A stretch of DNA of 64,000 nucleotides from Pedobacter sp. PF22-3. GTDB taxonomy: Bacteria > Bacteroidota > Bacteroidia > Sphingobacteriales > Sphingobacteriaceae. The notes under the pieces are model-generated. The model was given only the letters and a program-made list of their open reading frames with translations, searched no databases and was not told the DNA's origin. The translations under genes were made by a program, and so were the position numbers. How positions within the stretch are numbered: the stretch's first letter is position 1; each line of letters begins with the position of its first letter. The stretch lies in contig NZ_JAPIVP010000008.1 of assembly GCF_026239555.1 (NCBI RefSeq), positions 124,001 through 188,000 of the forward strand. Direction: 5' to 3'. Positions 17,935-27,875 of this stretch are shown piece after piece.

Positions 17935-17944
17935 TTTTTAAGAT

Positions 17945-18151
17945 TTATAATTTTAATTTGGCCTGTAAAACCTGCATGGTATCTGCAAATTCCTTATTTG
18001 TAAAATGATGTGTGCCAAATAAATAGGATGGCTTCCTTAGTCCGTTTCCAGATACTTCCCAGAGCAGCGTATTGGTAGCCTTTTTAGTTTGTGCGTTAAG
18101 GCTGAGCCCAAAACCTAAAAGGGCGATGAATAATAGTTTAATGTTTTTCAT
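17945..18151 (-). pseudogene. Truncated TraB/GumN family protein (N-terminal remnant)
   Basis: The 68-residue product has a signal peptide (MKNIKLLFIALLGFGLSLNA) followed by NTLLWEVSGNGLRKPSYLFG and THHFTNKEFADTMQ, the conserved N-terminus of the TraB/GumN family, which is normally near 290 residues. The frame then stops after LQAKLKL, with the M1 peptidase gene starting 10 bases on. The missing two thirds are nowhere nearby, so a deletion is likely. An in-frame ATG at 18202 would only add residues before the signal peptide. Confidence 0.7.
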
Positions 18152-18284
18152 TAAATAGTGGTGATGCGTAAAATTAGGGTAAGATATTAAGAATTGTGAC
18201 AAAGTTAAGCTTCTCTAAGCCCATAGAAAAATCTAGCTCATAAAATATTGTTTTCGTAAATGCAAATCGTTATTTTGGTCAAAT

Positions 18285-19397
18285 ATGAAAAAGGCGCTTT
18301 TATTCCTCATTACAATCTGCATCACTACTCTGGTTTCTGCACAGCAATATGTTATTAATGCACAAATCACTGGTTTTGAAAGTGGAACTAAGTTTTACTT
18401 AAACGATCCGGAGCTTGATACCGACATTGATAGTGCCATAATTGAAAATAACGTTCTAAATTTCAAAGGCACGCTTAGGAAAACGCCTCAATCGCTATGG
18501 GTAAAAACAACTGTAGCAAATGACTTTTATTACTTTACCTTACTGATGGGAAATGAAAAAATTAATGTGAATGGAGACATTAAGGATTTTCCTTTTGATC
18601 TGAAGATAACGGGATCAAAAACGCAGGACATGCATAATAAAATGATAGACTTGACTAAAGCAGGAAATAAACAACGGAATAAATTAGTAGCAGAATATTT
18701 TGCCCTGACAGATGATAGTGCTAAATTAAAGGCTAAAGCAATATGGAAGGTTATTGGGAAGATAGATAGTACAGACCAGGTTACAAGAATGAATTTTGTA
18801 AGGCAGAATTTAAATAGTTTTGAAGCGCTTGATGCTCTTTTTTATCTTAAAAATGATTTTCCAAGAGATACAATCCGTAAATTTTATAATTCACTTCATT
18901 CAGATTTTAAGAATACGTTATATGCAAAAAGAATTGATACGTATTTAAAGGTTGGAGAGATTATCGATAAAGGAGATAGTTTTTACAATTTTAATGCTTT
19001 TGATAAAGATGGGAAGAAACATTCTTTATCTGAAGTATCGGGCAAATATATATTACTAGATTTTTCATCTACATTCTGTGGCCCTTGTATTGCTTCAATT
19101 CCGGAGCTAAAGGAGATCTCTCAAAAGCTCAGTGATAGTTTATCAGTAGTCTCCTTTTCATGCGATGCCGGGAAAGAAACCTGGCTGAAAGGTTTAAATA
19201 GAGACCAAACAAAATGGCTAAGCCTCTGGGACGGGAAAGGATTTTATGGTGAAACAATCATCAAATATGGTATATCAGGTTACCCTACTTTTGTACTCAT
19301 CGATCCACATGGAAAAATCGTCTCCAAATGGTCAGGCTATGAAGACGGAACGCTATTTAATAAAGTTCTTGGACAGATCTCTACAAAATCCAATTAA
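18285..19397 (+). CDS. Thioredoxin-fold protein with DUF4369-like N-terminus
   Basis: A 370-residue exported protein. A signal peptide (1-19, ending VSAQ) is followed by a DUF4369-like beta domain (about 22-110, with KFYLNDPELDTDIDSAIIEN), a helical linker, and a TlpA/AhpC-type thioredoxin domain from about 230. The redox motif is Cys265-Gly-Pro-Cys268 in STFCGPCIASIPEL, and the cis-Pro lies in GISGYPTFVLIDPHG. Proteins of this layout are common in Bacteroidota and are thought to act as periplasmic disulfide reductases, with unknown clients. It is single, 83 bases past the divergent start of the GumN remnant. Confidence 0.88.
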   Translation: MKKALLFLITICITTLVSAQQYVINAQITGFESGTKFYLNDPELDTDIDSAIIENNVLNFKGTLRKTPQSLWVKTTVANDFYYFTLLMGNEKINVNGDIKDFPFDLKITGSKTQDMHNKMIDLTKAGNKQRNKLVAEYFALTDDSAKLKAKAIWKVIGKIDSTDQVTRMNFVRQNLNSFEALDALFYLKNDFPRDTIRKFYNSLHSDFKNTLYAKRIDTYLKVGEIIDKGDSFYNFNAFDKDGKKHSLSEVSGKYILLDFSSTFCGPCIASIPELKEISQKLSDSLSVVSFSCDAGKETWLKGLNRDQTKWLSLWDGKGFYGETIIKYGISGYPTFVLIDPHGKIVSKWSGYEDGTLFNKVLGQISTKSN

Positions 19398-19564
19398 TAT
19401 TTGTTTTGCTCTTAAGCCTAAACCCAATGTGGTGTATAAAAGAGAATCAAAAATAATTTGATCTTTCTACTAAGCAAAGGTTTTAAACAAATTGCGATAA
19501 GATAAGTGCTAAACATACCTGCTTTCCTTTATTTTTTTGTTTTTTTGTGTAAACCAAGAGAAAT

Positions 19565-21106
19565 ATGGCTACAGATATTCAATCTATTTTAAACAGATTA
19601 GGCATAAACGCAGACAATGCAGCCTATAGTACAGGAAGTAATTGGGGTGGGGCAACAAACGCCAAAAAATTAGAAAGTTATTCTCCTGTTGATGGCAGAC
19701 TGATTGCTTCGGCTAAAGTTGCCAGCGCAGCTGATTATGATACTGTTGTAGCTAAAGCGCAGGAGGCATTTACGGCCTGGCGTTCGGTTCCAGCCCCAAA
19801 AAGAGGAGAAGTGGTGCGCCAGTTTGGTGATGCATTACGTGAAAATAAAGATGCCCTGGGCACTTTGGTTTCTTACGAAATGGGGAAAAGTTTGCAGGAA
19901 GGTTTAGGCGAAGTGCAGGAAATGATCGATATCTGTGATTTCGCAGTGGGTTTATCCAGGCAGCTTTATGGTTTAACCATGCACAGCGAACGCCCAAGCC
20001 ACCGCATGTACGAACAATGGCACCCCTTAGGAATTGTGGGGATCATTTCTGCATTTAATTTTCCAGTGGCCGTGTGGAGCTGGAACGCAGCACTGGCTTT
20101 GGTTTGCGGCAATGTTTGCATCTGGAAACCATCAGAAAAAACACCTTTAACCGCCATAGCCTGCCAACATATTATCGCAAAGGTTTTTAAGGATAACGAT
20201 ATAGCCGAAGGAGTTTGCTGCCTGGTTTTAGGAGATCGGGAAATTGGCGAACTCATGACCAATGATGGAAGGATTCCATTAATTTCTGCTACCGGATCAA
20301 CACGAATGGGTAAGGCAGTTGGCGCTGCAGTAGGCGCAAGGCTAGGAAAAAGCCTGTTGGAACTTGGTGGCAATAATGCCATTATTATTTCAGAACATGC
20401 TGATTTAGACATGAGTTTAATCGGAGCGGTATTTGGCGCAGTTGGCACAGCTGGCCAACGTTGCACTTCTACCAGAAGGTTAATTATTCAAGAAAGTGTA
20501 TATGATGCTTTTACCGCAAAACTGGTTAAAGCTTACGAACAGTTGCGCATTGGCAATCCCTTAGATCAAAATAACCACGTGGGTCCGTTAATTGATACTG
20601 ATGCCGTTGCAGCCTACCTAGATTCTATAGCTAAATGTAAGGCCGAAGGTGGTAATTTTGTGGTAGAAGGTGGCGTTTTAGCTGGCGATGACTATACCAG
20701 CGGATGTTATGTAAAGCCATGCATTGCTGAGGTGCAGAATGATTTCAAGATTGTTCAACACGAAACGTTTGCACCAATTTTATATCTGATTAAATATAAA
20801 ACATTAGAGGAGGCTATCGCCTTACAAAACGCTGTTCCACAAGGCTTATCATCGGCTATTATGACCTTGAATTTAAGAGAGGCAGAGCATTTCTTATCAG
20901 CTAAGGGATCTGACTGTGGTATAGCTAATGTAAATATCGGCACTTCTGGTGCAGAAATTGGCGGTGCTTTTGGTGGCGAGAAAGAAACAGGTGGCGGCCG
21001 TGAAAGCGGATCGGATGCATGGAAAGCTTATATGCGCAGACAAACCAATACCATCAATTACTCGAATACGTTGCCGTTGGCACAGGGCATAAAATTTGAC
21101 CTTTAA
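19565..21106 (+). CDS. amaB: ALDH7-type aldehyde dehydrogenase (aminoadipate-semialdehyde type)
   Basis: A 513-residue NAD-dependent aldehyde dehydrogenase of the ALDH7 (antiquitin) group, which oxidises alpha-aminoadipate semialdehyde / piperideine-6-carboxylate in lysine breakdown. Catalytic residues: nucleophile Cys300 (GQRCTSTRR), general base Glu266 (LLELGGNNA), oxyanion Asn165 (SAFNFPVAVW), and cofactor Lys188 (WKPSEKTP). The segments YGLTMHSERPSHRMYEQWHP and CGIANVNIGTSGAEIGGAFG are typical of ALDH7. No other lysine-catabolism gene is in the window. A hairpin with a terminator role follows. Confidence 0.9.
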   Translation: MATDIQSILNRLGINADNAAYSTGSNWGGATNAKKLESYSPVDGRLIASAKVASAADYDTVVAKAQEAFTAWRSVPAPKRGEVVRQFGDALRENKDALGTLVSYEMGKSLQEGLGEVQEMIDICDFAVGLSRQLYGLTMHSERPSHRMYEQWHPLGIVGIISAFNFPVAVWSWNAALALVCGNVCIWKPSEKTPLTAIACQHIIAKVFKDNDIAEGVCCLVLGDREIGELMTNDGRIPLISATGSTRMGKAVGAAVGARLGKSLLELGGNNAIIISEHADLDMSLIGAVFGAVGTAGQRCTSTRRLIIQESVYDAFTAKLVKAYEQLRIGNPLDQNNHVGPLIDTDAVAAYLDSIAKCKAEGGNFVVEGGVLAGDDYTSGCYVKPCIAEVQNDFKIVQHETFAPILYLIKYKTLEEAIALQNAVPQGLSSAIMTLNLREAEHFLSAKGSDCGIANVNIGTSGAEIGGAFGGEKETGGGRESGSDAWKAYMRRQTNTINYSNTLPLAQGIKFDL

Positions 21107-21116
21107 TTAATCTGTT

Positions 21117-21200
21117 GGTCGGGATTTGAAATCCCGACCAACTCGTTTCTTATCTGCATTAAAAATGCAGCGCTCAACTATCCTCGTTACAAATAATGAC
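21117..21200. repeat. Multi-hairpin repeat, family B, copy 2
   Basis: It starts with GGTCGGGATTTGAAATCCCG and ends that hairpin at 21139. A second hairpin CTGCATTAAAAATGCAG is at 21154-21170, then CTCAACTATCCTCGTTACAAA. The second half matches 40747-40790. The first hairpin may also end aldehyde dehydrogenase transcripts. Confidence 0.6.
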
Positions 21201-21215
21201 CATCTTTTAAAACAA

Positions 21216-21244
21216 AAAAGCGCTAAATCTAAAATAGCGCTTTT
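21216..21244. terminator. Bidirectional terminator
   Basis: AAAAGCGCTAAATCTAAAAT followed by AGCGCTTTT forms a 10-bp stem flanked by A residues on the left and T residues on the right. It lies between the convergent aldehyde dehydrogenase and GIN-domain genes and can serve both. Confidence 0.8.
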
Positions 21245-21264
21245 AAAGTAAATATATGATAGAG

Positions 21265-21903
21265 TTAGAATAGTTTTTCTAATAAAGAAACCTGTATGTC
21301 ATCATAACGAGACTTGTTATTTGCTAAAAGTGATTTTCCGGTTAATCTGATATTACTTTCCTGAGCTGTAAAACCAGCTACATCTATTTTGGATGCTATA
21401 CCCCTTACAGCTTGGTGTAAATCGGTAGTCCCTTCTAATTTTAAGGATGCACCATCTTTAATGTTTGTTGATAAACTAACGGTATTGGTTTTAATATTTG
21501 CCGATGCCTCATCATTTAAAACGATACTTAGATTTAACAGGTTAAAATTTCCTGCTGTAATTACATTTGCAGTATTTGAAGCTTCAATAGCCGTCAAGTT
21601 ATTTACATGGGCAATTACGGTTAATGTATTTTTATCAAAAGAGCTGATTCTGAGCTCTTCCCCCTGCTGTTGCACCAGGGCATTTTTGGTGTAATACTGA
21701 TCATATACCTCAACACTTTCTTTGGCATCCTGAACAAGGATCAGTTTCACGTTTCCTGATACTACAATTTTGCTGATGTTTTTAACTTTTGTTAATGCAG
21801 TATAATAGGCATTATTTTCTGTTGCATTTGCTACAACTGTTACGCTGCTTAAAGTAACCATTACTAATGCTGCTGCGAATAAATTTTTGATAGAGTTTTT
21901 CAT
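21265..21903 (-). CDS. GIN-domain (DUF2807) secreted protein
   Basis: A 212-residue exported protein with signal peptide MKNSIKNLFAAALVMVTLSS...ANA. The mature part matches the GIN / DUF2807 pattern of a right-handed beta-helix: ISKIVVSGNVKLILVQDAKE (about 43-62), then LTAIEASNTANVITAGNFNL and LSIVLNDEASANIKT, each strand carrying small polar residues. The family is called putative adhesin head, without a firm role. The start at 21903 is chosen because it begins the signal peptide directly; an ATG 30 bases upstream only adds a basic stretch. Single gene, convergent with the dehydrogenase gene. Confidence 0.85.
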   Translation of the reverse strand: MKNSIKNLFAAALVMVTLSSVTVVANATENNAYYTALTKVKNISKIVVSGNVKLILVQDAKESVEVYDQYYTKNALVQQQGEELRISSFDKNTLTVIAHVNNLTAIEASNTANVITAGNFNLLNLSIVLNDEASANIKTNTVSLSTNIKDGASLKLEGTTDLHQAVRGIASKIDVAGFTAQESNIRLTGKSLLANNKSRYDDIQVSLLEKLF

Positions 21904-22154
21904 GATCTTTCTTATTTGTTTTTTAGTTGTCATGAAGCTTCCACAAGTGGAGGTTCATGATCTTAATATTTTATGTTTATAAATCTTTATTTTAAATCCC
22001 TAATTATTAGGCGGTTTTGTAATTAAGACTGCGGTATAGCAAAAACGTTTCAGCCAGTTATGGGCTATTATACCATGCACTTTTATTTATAGACCAACGC
22101 CGAATTAACCTATACGAAATCCAGCATATTTTGTAAGCATCGACGAACAAAAAA

Positions 22155-22180
22155 AGGCCGGATTAATTAAAACCCGACCT
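22155..22180 (-). terminator. Terminator of the DUF4153 gene
   Basis: On the minus strand AGGTCGGG pairs with TCCGGCCT (with G-T pairs) around a TTTTAATTAA loop and is followed by TTTTTTTTGTTCG. It lies 19 bases past the stop. Confidence 0.7.
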
Positions 22181-22198
22181 CCTGGAATAAAATTTAGC

Positions 22199-24010
22199 TT
22201 AAAGTTTTTTAATAAGCAGATAAGTAGTTGTCTCGTTCCAAAAATAATCGTCACGATTATCTTCGTAATAAGTACTTTCTAATGTGGTAAGCACAATGGT
22301 GTATTGGTACCCGTTAATATTTTTAGAAACAGTCATGAGCTTTGCCGGATAGAGGTACGCCTGTTTTTTATCAATAGCCTTTAATGCTCCTTTTTGGTAG
22401 TCTTTTACTGCCTGATCGAACAGCACTTTAAAATTGATATGTAATAACGACTGATTGTTAATTGATAGTGAGACGTTGAGGTTGTTTCTCTCTATTTTAA
22501 GATCTGCACCATTAAGGCGTATCACATTTTCGTTGGGGTATTTATCGATTGGGATGAGATAATCATAGCCCTTAACATTCAAAACCTGGTTTTCGTCGTT
22601 CAGAAGTTTAATATTTATACCCTCATCGTATTTTCTTTCATCCCTAACCTTAAAAATAGCTAAAGCAGTATCTACTTTTTTTTCTTTCATACTATAACGG
22701 TAAATATCAGAGGTATCGATTTTCTGCTCTATTTTGCTCAGGTCTCTTTTAGTAAAAGACTGTAAAGTTTTTAATCCATGGGTGTAAACCAGATACCTGA
22801 TTACTGCTGGACGTTCTTTCATATCCTCTTTCTTCTGGCTTTTCATGATCCTTTTTAAACGGCTCAACTGTGAGAACTTAGAAACCGAAAATGCACTCTG
22901 CGGGCCATAAGTAGCTAAGAGCGCAATGATGCATAAACTTATTGGGATAACTTTTATATTCTGTTTTTTACTGAAGAGGAAATAAATGGTTATACCCGCC
23001 AGCCATAGTGCTAGCGCGGTTAAAATATACCTGCTTTCGGTAATACCGTAATGACCAACCCTTTTCCACACGGCCAATAATAAAAGCACGATTAGAGGAA
23101 TAAGCATGACATAAAAGAATCTCGAAAATAATTTAATCCAACTATTACCTGCTGTTTCTTTAACCGGGTAAACCAACAGCAATGATAAAATGCCAAATAC
23201 GGAATAGCCTAAAATCAAACTAGATACCAGTCCTTTAGGCAATTGCCATTGTATTGCGATTTTAAGTTCGTAAATCAGTAAGATTGCCAGGTAGATGGTT
23301 ACAAGCGGAATTAGCACAAACTGTGCAAATATTTTAAGGCCTTTAGGGTAGCCTTGTTCTTCCTCCAAAAGTTTATAATCGATAGGGACTCCAGCCAAAA
23401 AAAATATCGTACTAAATCCGGCGCTGATGATGGCAAACAAGGTCATGTAAGTTGGCCACCTGATATCTGCATTAAACAGCCCGTTAATGGCAACCAAAGC
23501 AATTGCTAAACCTGCATATAACACGGCCGAATAGAGTGCAGAAGTGAGGAACCTTAAAAAAAGCGCTTTATTAAACTGCCAAAAACCATTCATTTTTTCA
23601 TGGCCGATAAATGGGGCAAATGCCACAAGCAAATGAAAAGCAAAGGCGAATAGAAAAATTCGATAAAGATCCCCCGTATAGTTCACCGGATCAAGGCTGA
23701 AATACAGCACTGCACAAACCAGGATACCGCCCAAACGCAACAGCCATTTTCGTATCGGTAAATATTGGTTCCTTTCTGAAATTAAATCGAGTGCCAATAC
23801 AAGCGTAAGTGCCAGGTTTAAAATAGCGATCGCTTTTATCAGTTGACTTTCAAGTTTTTCATTTTGTTGCGGATAAGATCGGTAATCTGAAATGTGGATG
23901 TAATAACACCAGCAAATAGTTGCAGCAACTGCAAACATAAACTGTAACGGAAAACGCTTTATTACGCTGGTAAAACCATAATAAAGCTGTTGAAGAGAAG
24001 GTAATTTCAT
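22199..24010 (-). CDS. DUF4153-family membrane protein
   Basis: A 603-residue protein. About twelve transmembrane helices fill residues 15-375, and a soluble C-terminal part of about 220 residues follows, rich in charged residues (LSRLKRIMKSQKKEDMKERP near 385). The stretches PQQNEKLESQLIKAIAILNL and GVPIDYKLLEEEQGYPKGLKIFAQFVL fit the DUF4153 family as I know it. The role is unknown. It is transcribed alone, diverging from the outer-membrane barrel gene with 131 bases between. Confidence 0.82.
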   Translation of the reverse strand: MKLPSLQQLYYGFTSVIKRFPLQFMFAVAATICWCYYIHISDYRSYPQQNEKLESQLIKAIAILNLALTLVLALDLISERNQYLPIRKWLLRLGGILVCAVLYFSLDPVNYTGDLYRIFLFAFAFHLLVAFAPFIGHEKMNGFWQFNKALFLRFLTSALYSAVLYAGLAIALVAINGLFNADIRWPTYMTLFAIISAGFSTIFFLAGVPIDYKLLEEEQGYPKGLKIFAQFVLIPLVTIYLAILLIYELKIAIQWQLPKGLVSSLILGYSVFGILSLLLVYPVKETAGNSWIKLFSRFFYVMLIPLIVLLLLAVWKRVGHYGITESRYILTALALWLAGITIYFLFSKKQNIKVIPISLCIIALLATYGPQSAFSVSKFSQLSRLKRIMKSQKKEDMKERPAVIRYLVYTHGLKTLQSFTKRDLSKIEQKIDTSDIYRYSMKEKKVDTALAIFKVRDERKYDEGINIKLLNDENQVLNVKGYDYLIPIDKYPNENVIRLNGADLKIERNNLNVSLSINNQSLLHINFKVLFDQAVKDYQKGALKAIDKKQAYLYPAKLMTVSKNINGYQYTIVLTTLESTYYEDNRDDYFWNETTTYLLIKKL

Positions 24011-24141
24011 CCGGTTTTTTTTAAATAAAGATAGATTTTTTTATACCCTGCGTAAAGAATAATTTTTTGTTAAAAAAGGTTAAACCCCATAAAAAACTAA
24101 TTTATTAGTTTATATTCGGTAAGTAAAACCAAATCCTATCT

Positions 24142-26952
24142 ATGAAACGCCTGTTACTCTCGCTATGCCTTTTCATTTTTATCTCCACATATTCCAAAGC
24201 ACAGCATCTTCATACCATCAAGGGCAGAACAATTGATACTGCATCTACAACGCTTTTATCCGGAGCATCTATTGCCGTTTTAAATGCAAAAGATTCTACT
24301 TTGGTAAAATTTACCCGGGTAGCAGAAAATGGTTCATTCGAGCTTACCGGAATAAAAAACGGGAAATTTATCTTATTGGTTTGCTACCCCAAGTATGCCG
24401 ATTTTGTAGATCATTTTATGCTCGATTCTACTACACAAGTTAAAGATTATGGTAAAATCAATCTTACCGGGATGGCCAAAATACTAGCCGATGTTATTAT
24501 CAAGGGAGAAAAGGCAGCCATTAAAATTAAGGGCGACACTACAGAATTCAATGCTTCAAGTTATAACATCCAACCGAATGATAAGGTAGAAGACCTGTTA
24601 AAGAAACTACCCGGTATTCAGGTAGATAAAGATGGAAAGATAACCGCACAAGGTAAAACTGTACCAAAAGTACTGGTTGATGGTGAAGAGTTTTTTGGTG
24701 ATGACCCCACCCTGGTTACCAAAAATTTAAGGGCAGATATGGTAGATAAGGTACAACTTTATGAAAAATCAAGTGATCAGGCCGCATTTACCGGGGTAGA
24801 TGATGGACAGAAAACACAGACTATCAATATTAAACTAAAAGAAGATAAAAAAAGCGGTTATTTCGGTAAAGTTGATGCTGGTTATGGCAATCGCGATTTT
24901 TATAAGGGACAGGTATTGTTCAATCGCTTTAAAGTGAAACAGAAGTTTTCTGTTTATGGTACAGCTGGTAATAACGGTACAACAGGATTAAGTTGGCAGG
25001 ACAATAACAAACTCGGTGCAGGTAATGATAATATGCAAATGGGTGATGATGGAAGCATGTGGTTTAGCTATGGCGGTGGGGACGATTTGGAAAGCGGCAG
25101 TTATTACGGGGAGGGTGTTCCCAGGGCCATAACGGGTGGTGCACATTATGATAATAAATGGAACAGCGACAAAGAAACCATTAACACCAATTACAAACTT
25201 GGAGCTTTAGGCATTAAAACGACTAAAAATACCATCAGCCAAAATAATTTGCCAGACGGGATTATCAATACCACTACCGACGAAAATTCTGACCGGAATG
25301 TATTTAGGCAAAAACTAGATGCTATTTATACCATTAAGTTAGATACCACAAGTAATTTAAAGGTATCGGTTGATGGAATGCTTAAAAACAGCGACAACAC
25401 TTCTAGCTTAAAAAGTGAGGGTTTAAGAGGAGACGGCTCTAAGTTAAATAACAATGATCAGAAGAACAGCAATGATGGTAAAGAGCAAAATTTTAATATT
25501 TCTGCATTTTATACCAAAAAGCTTAAAAAACCGGGGCGCAATTTTTCAGTGAGCATTAGCCAAATGATCAATCAGATCAATAGCAAAGGCTTTTTATATT
25601 CGGATGTGCAGTACTTTAACGAAACAGGTGTAAAAAATGGAGGCGATTTAACCGATCAGTTTAAAACAAACAACACGCACAATTCCGTTTTAAATACCAA
25701 TGTAACTTACAACGAGCCATTGAGCAAATCGTTGGCATTGGTTTTAAATTATGGATTTAGCCTTAACGACAGTCGTTCTGACCGTAAATCCTTCAATCAA
25801 TCGGCACCAGGAAATTACGATGTATTAGATAAAGAATTTAGCAATGATTTTAAAGCTACACAATACATTAATCAGGCTGGAGCAATCCTTAATTATAAAA
25901 AACCTAAAACAACCCTTAGTTTTGGGAGTAAGGTAAGCGCTGTAAATTTCGATCAGCTGGAACAGCTTTCCGGTCAGCGTTATAAAAGAAGCTTTGTTAA
26001 CTGGTTGCCACAGGCCAGCTACCTATATAAATTCTCTGCCCAAAAATCTTTACGTATTAGCTATAACGGAAACACCAATCAACCTACAGTGAACCAATTG
26101 CAACCTGTAAAAGTAAATGATAATCCACTGTATCAACCATTAGGTAACCCTGACCTTGCACCATCATTTAATAGCCGCTTTAGTGCAAGCTATAATTCTT
26201 ATAAAGTGCTAAGTCAACGATCAATATATATAAGTGGTAATTTCGGCTTCGTAAATAAAGCTATTGTGAGCAACACAGAAACCGATACCTCAGGAAAAAC
26301 AATTGCCAGGTCAGTTAATCTGTCAGATAAAACACCTATTAATTATAATATTTACAGTAGTATTAGTAAAAAACTGAAATTTTTGTTTGATACAGAAGTT
26401 GGCTTAAGTTTAAACGCAGGAGGTAATACCAGTTATAATTATGTAAAAAGTCAGTTCAGTAAAGGGGTAGAATTAAATCAGGTTATCAGTACCCGTTTTA
26501 GTCCCTCTTTGGATATTAGCAGATATAAAGATAAAAGTGAAATCTCTCTAAGTTTTGGTCCAAGTTACAATTCACAGGTAGCTTCTTTACAAAAAGACCG
26601 ATCTAATAAAGGATGGGGCTTACAGGGCTGGGGAAGCATGAGTTTTAATCTGCCAAAGAAAATCAAACTCCAGGCCGATGGCGAATATACCTATACACCT
26701 AAATCGCAGGCATTCGATACCAGTTTTGAACAGGTAATCATCAATGCTTCGGTTACAAAATCTTTCTTTAAAAAAGAAGATTTAAAGTTCACCATCAGGG
26801 GAAATGATCTGTTTAACCAAAATCGCGGCTTCAGGCGATATGCTTATTCAAATATGATTACCCAAACCAATTACAACAATATCAGCAGATATTTTATGTT
26901 CTCTTTAGTTTGGGATTTTAACAAAATGGGTGGAGGAACACCTCAAAAATAA
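24142..26952 (+). CDS. Outer-membrane beta-barrel protein with carboxypeptidase-regulatory-like N-domain
   Basis: A 936-residue outer-membrane protein. A signal peptide (1-20, ending SKAQ) is followed by a carboxypeptidase-regulatory-like beta-sandwich (about 24-112), then a TonB-receptor-type plug (about 130-235, with DLLKKLPGIQVDKDGKITAQ and KVLVDGEEFFGDDPTLVTKN). The rest is a large barrel of the OMP_b-brl_3 type ending in FSLVWDFNKMGGG. Unlike SusC it has no SusD partner. Its mate is the GLPGLI gene 52 bases downstream. The cargo is unknown. Confidence 0.88.
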   Translation: MKRLLLSLCLFIFISTYSKAQHLHTIKGRTIDTASTTLLSGASIAVLNAKDSTLVKFTRVAENGSFELTGIKNGKFILLVCYPKYADFVDHFMLDSTTQVKDYGKINLTGMAKILADVIIKGEKAAIKIKGDTTEFNASSYNIQPNDKVEDLLKKLPGIQVDKDGKITAQGKTVPKVLVDGEEFFGDDPTLVTKNLRADMVDKVQLYEKSSDQAAFTGVDDGQKTQTINIKLKEDKKSGYFGKVDAGYGNRDFYKGQVLFNRFKVKQKFSVYGTAGNNGTTGLSWQDNNKLGAGNDNMQMGDDGSMWFSYGGGDDLESGSYYGEGVPRAITGGAHYDNKWNSDKETINTNYKLGALGIKTTKNTISQNNLPDGIINTTTDENSDRNVFRQKLDAIYTIKLDTTSNLKVSVDGMLKNSDNTSSLKSEGLRGDGSKLNNNDQKNSNDGKEQNFNISAFYTKKLKKPGRNFSVSISQMINQINSKGFLYSDVQYFNETGVKNGGDLTDQFKTNNTHNSVLNTNVTYNEPLSKSLALVLNYGFSLNDSRSDRKSFNQSAPGNYDVLDKEFSNDFKATQYINQAGAILNYKKPKTTLSFGSKVSAVNFDQLEQLSGQRYKRSFVNWLPQASYLYKFSAQKSLRISYNGNTNQPTVNQLQPVKVNDNPLYQPLGNPDLAPSFNSRFSASYNSYKVLSQRSIYISGNFGFVNKAIVSNTETDTSGKTIARSVNLSDKTPINYNIYSSISKKLKFLFDTEVGLSLNAGGNTSYNYVKSQFSKGVELNQVISTRFSPSLDISRYKDKSEISLSFGPSYNSQVASLQKDRSNKGWGLQGWGSMSFNLPKKIKLQADGEYTYTPKSQAFDTSFEQVIINASVTKSFFKKEDLKFTIRGNDLFNQNRGFRRYAYSNMITQTNYNNISRYFMFSLVWDFNKMGGGTPQK

Positions 26953-27004
26953 TTTGCATAGCTATCAAAGAAACAGTATAAAACAGATCTTTTAGAAAAT
27001 TTAA

Positions 27005-27778
27005 ATGAAACTAAAACACGCTATACTCACGCTCATTTGCACTATAAATTACGCAATGGCACAAAATGCCCGGTTTGTACACCAGGGTATTGTTGAATTT
27101 GAAAAAAAAATAAATATATACGCGCTGCTTAAAGATCAGGTAAAGCGTTACCCTGACAATTTTTGGAGTGCACAAGCCCTAGAACAGTACCAAAAAAATA
27201 ACCCACAGTTTAAAACTTTAAAAAGTGAGCTTATTTTTAAAAACGACCAAACTTTCTTTAATCCACTTGCTGATGAAAGCACGACTAACACTTGGGCCAG
27301 TAATTTTGCATCTGCTAAACAAAACAACATTATATTAACGAATTTAAAGTCGGGCACGAGCATCAATCAAAAATCAGTTTACGAAGAAACGTACCTGGTT
27401 AAAGATTCTATCCGGAAGATAAACTGGAAAATAACAGACGAATTTAGAACCATTGCTGGTTACGATTGCCGTAGGGCAAATGCTTTGATAATGGATTCAA
27501 TCTATGTGGTCGCTTTTTATGCAGAAAGTATTCCCGTATCGGGCGGGCCAGAAACCTTTAATGGGTTGCCTGGCATGATATTGGGTGTGGCATTGCCCCG
27601 TGAACATATTACCTGGTTCGCCACTGCGGTAAAGGATGTAGAAATAGCTAATGAAAAGCTTAAAATACCAGCTAAAGGAAAGCCTGTTAATAAAAAACAG
27701 TTAAGCGATATTTTAAAAAGCGCTTTAAAAGACTGGGGCAATTATGCAAACGATATTTTAAAAGCCGCAGATATGTAA
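27005..27778 (+). CDS. GLPGLI family secreted protein
   Basis: A 257-residue exported protein (signal peptide 1-19, ending AMAQ). The family signature GLPGMIL is at residues 187-193 within FNGLPGMILGVALP, and the common FRTIAGYDCRRANA segment with Cys155 precedes it. The family is restricted to Bacteroidota and has no known function. It follows the outer-membrane barrel gene by 52 bases in the same direction, a recurrent pairing, which suggests that the two work together at the cell surface (inference). Confidence 0.88.
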   Translation: MKLKHAILTLICTINYAMAQNARFVHQGIVEFEKKINIYALLKDQVKRYPDNFWSAQALEQYQKNNPQFKTLKSELIFKNDQTFFNPLADESTTNTWASNFASAKQNNIILTNLKSGTSINQKSVYEETYLVKDSIRKINWKITDEFRTIAGYDCRRANALIMDSIYVVAFYAESIPVSGGPETFNGLPGMILGVALPREHITWFATAVKDVEIANEKLKIPAKGKPVNKKQLSDILKSALKDWGNYANDILKAADM

Positions 27779-27875
27779 GCAACTTATAGCTTTTGCCTAT
27801 ACTTTTAAACTAGGCCCAAAAATTTCAGTTAAATCCTAATGCTTATCATTATTTTCGTCTGGTAAATAATCAGCA

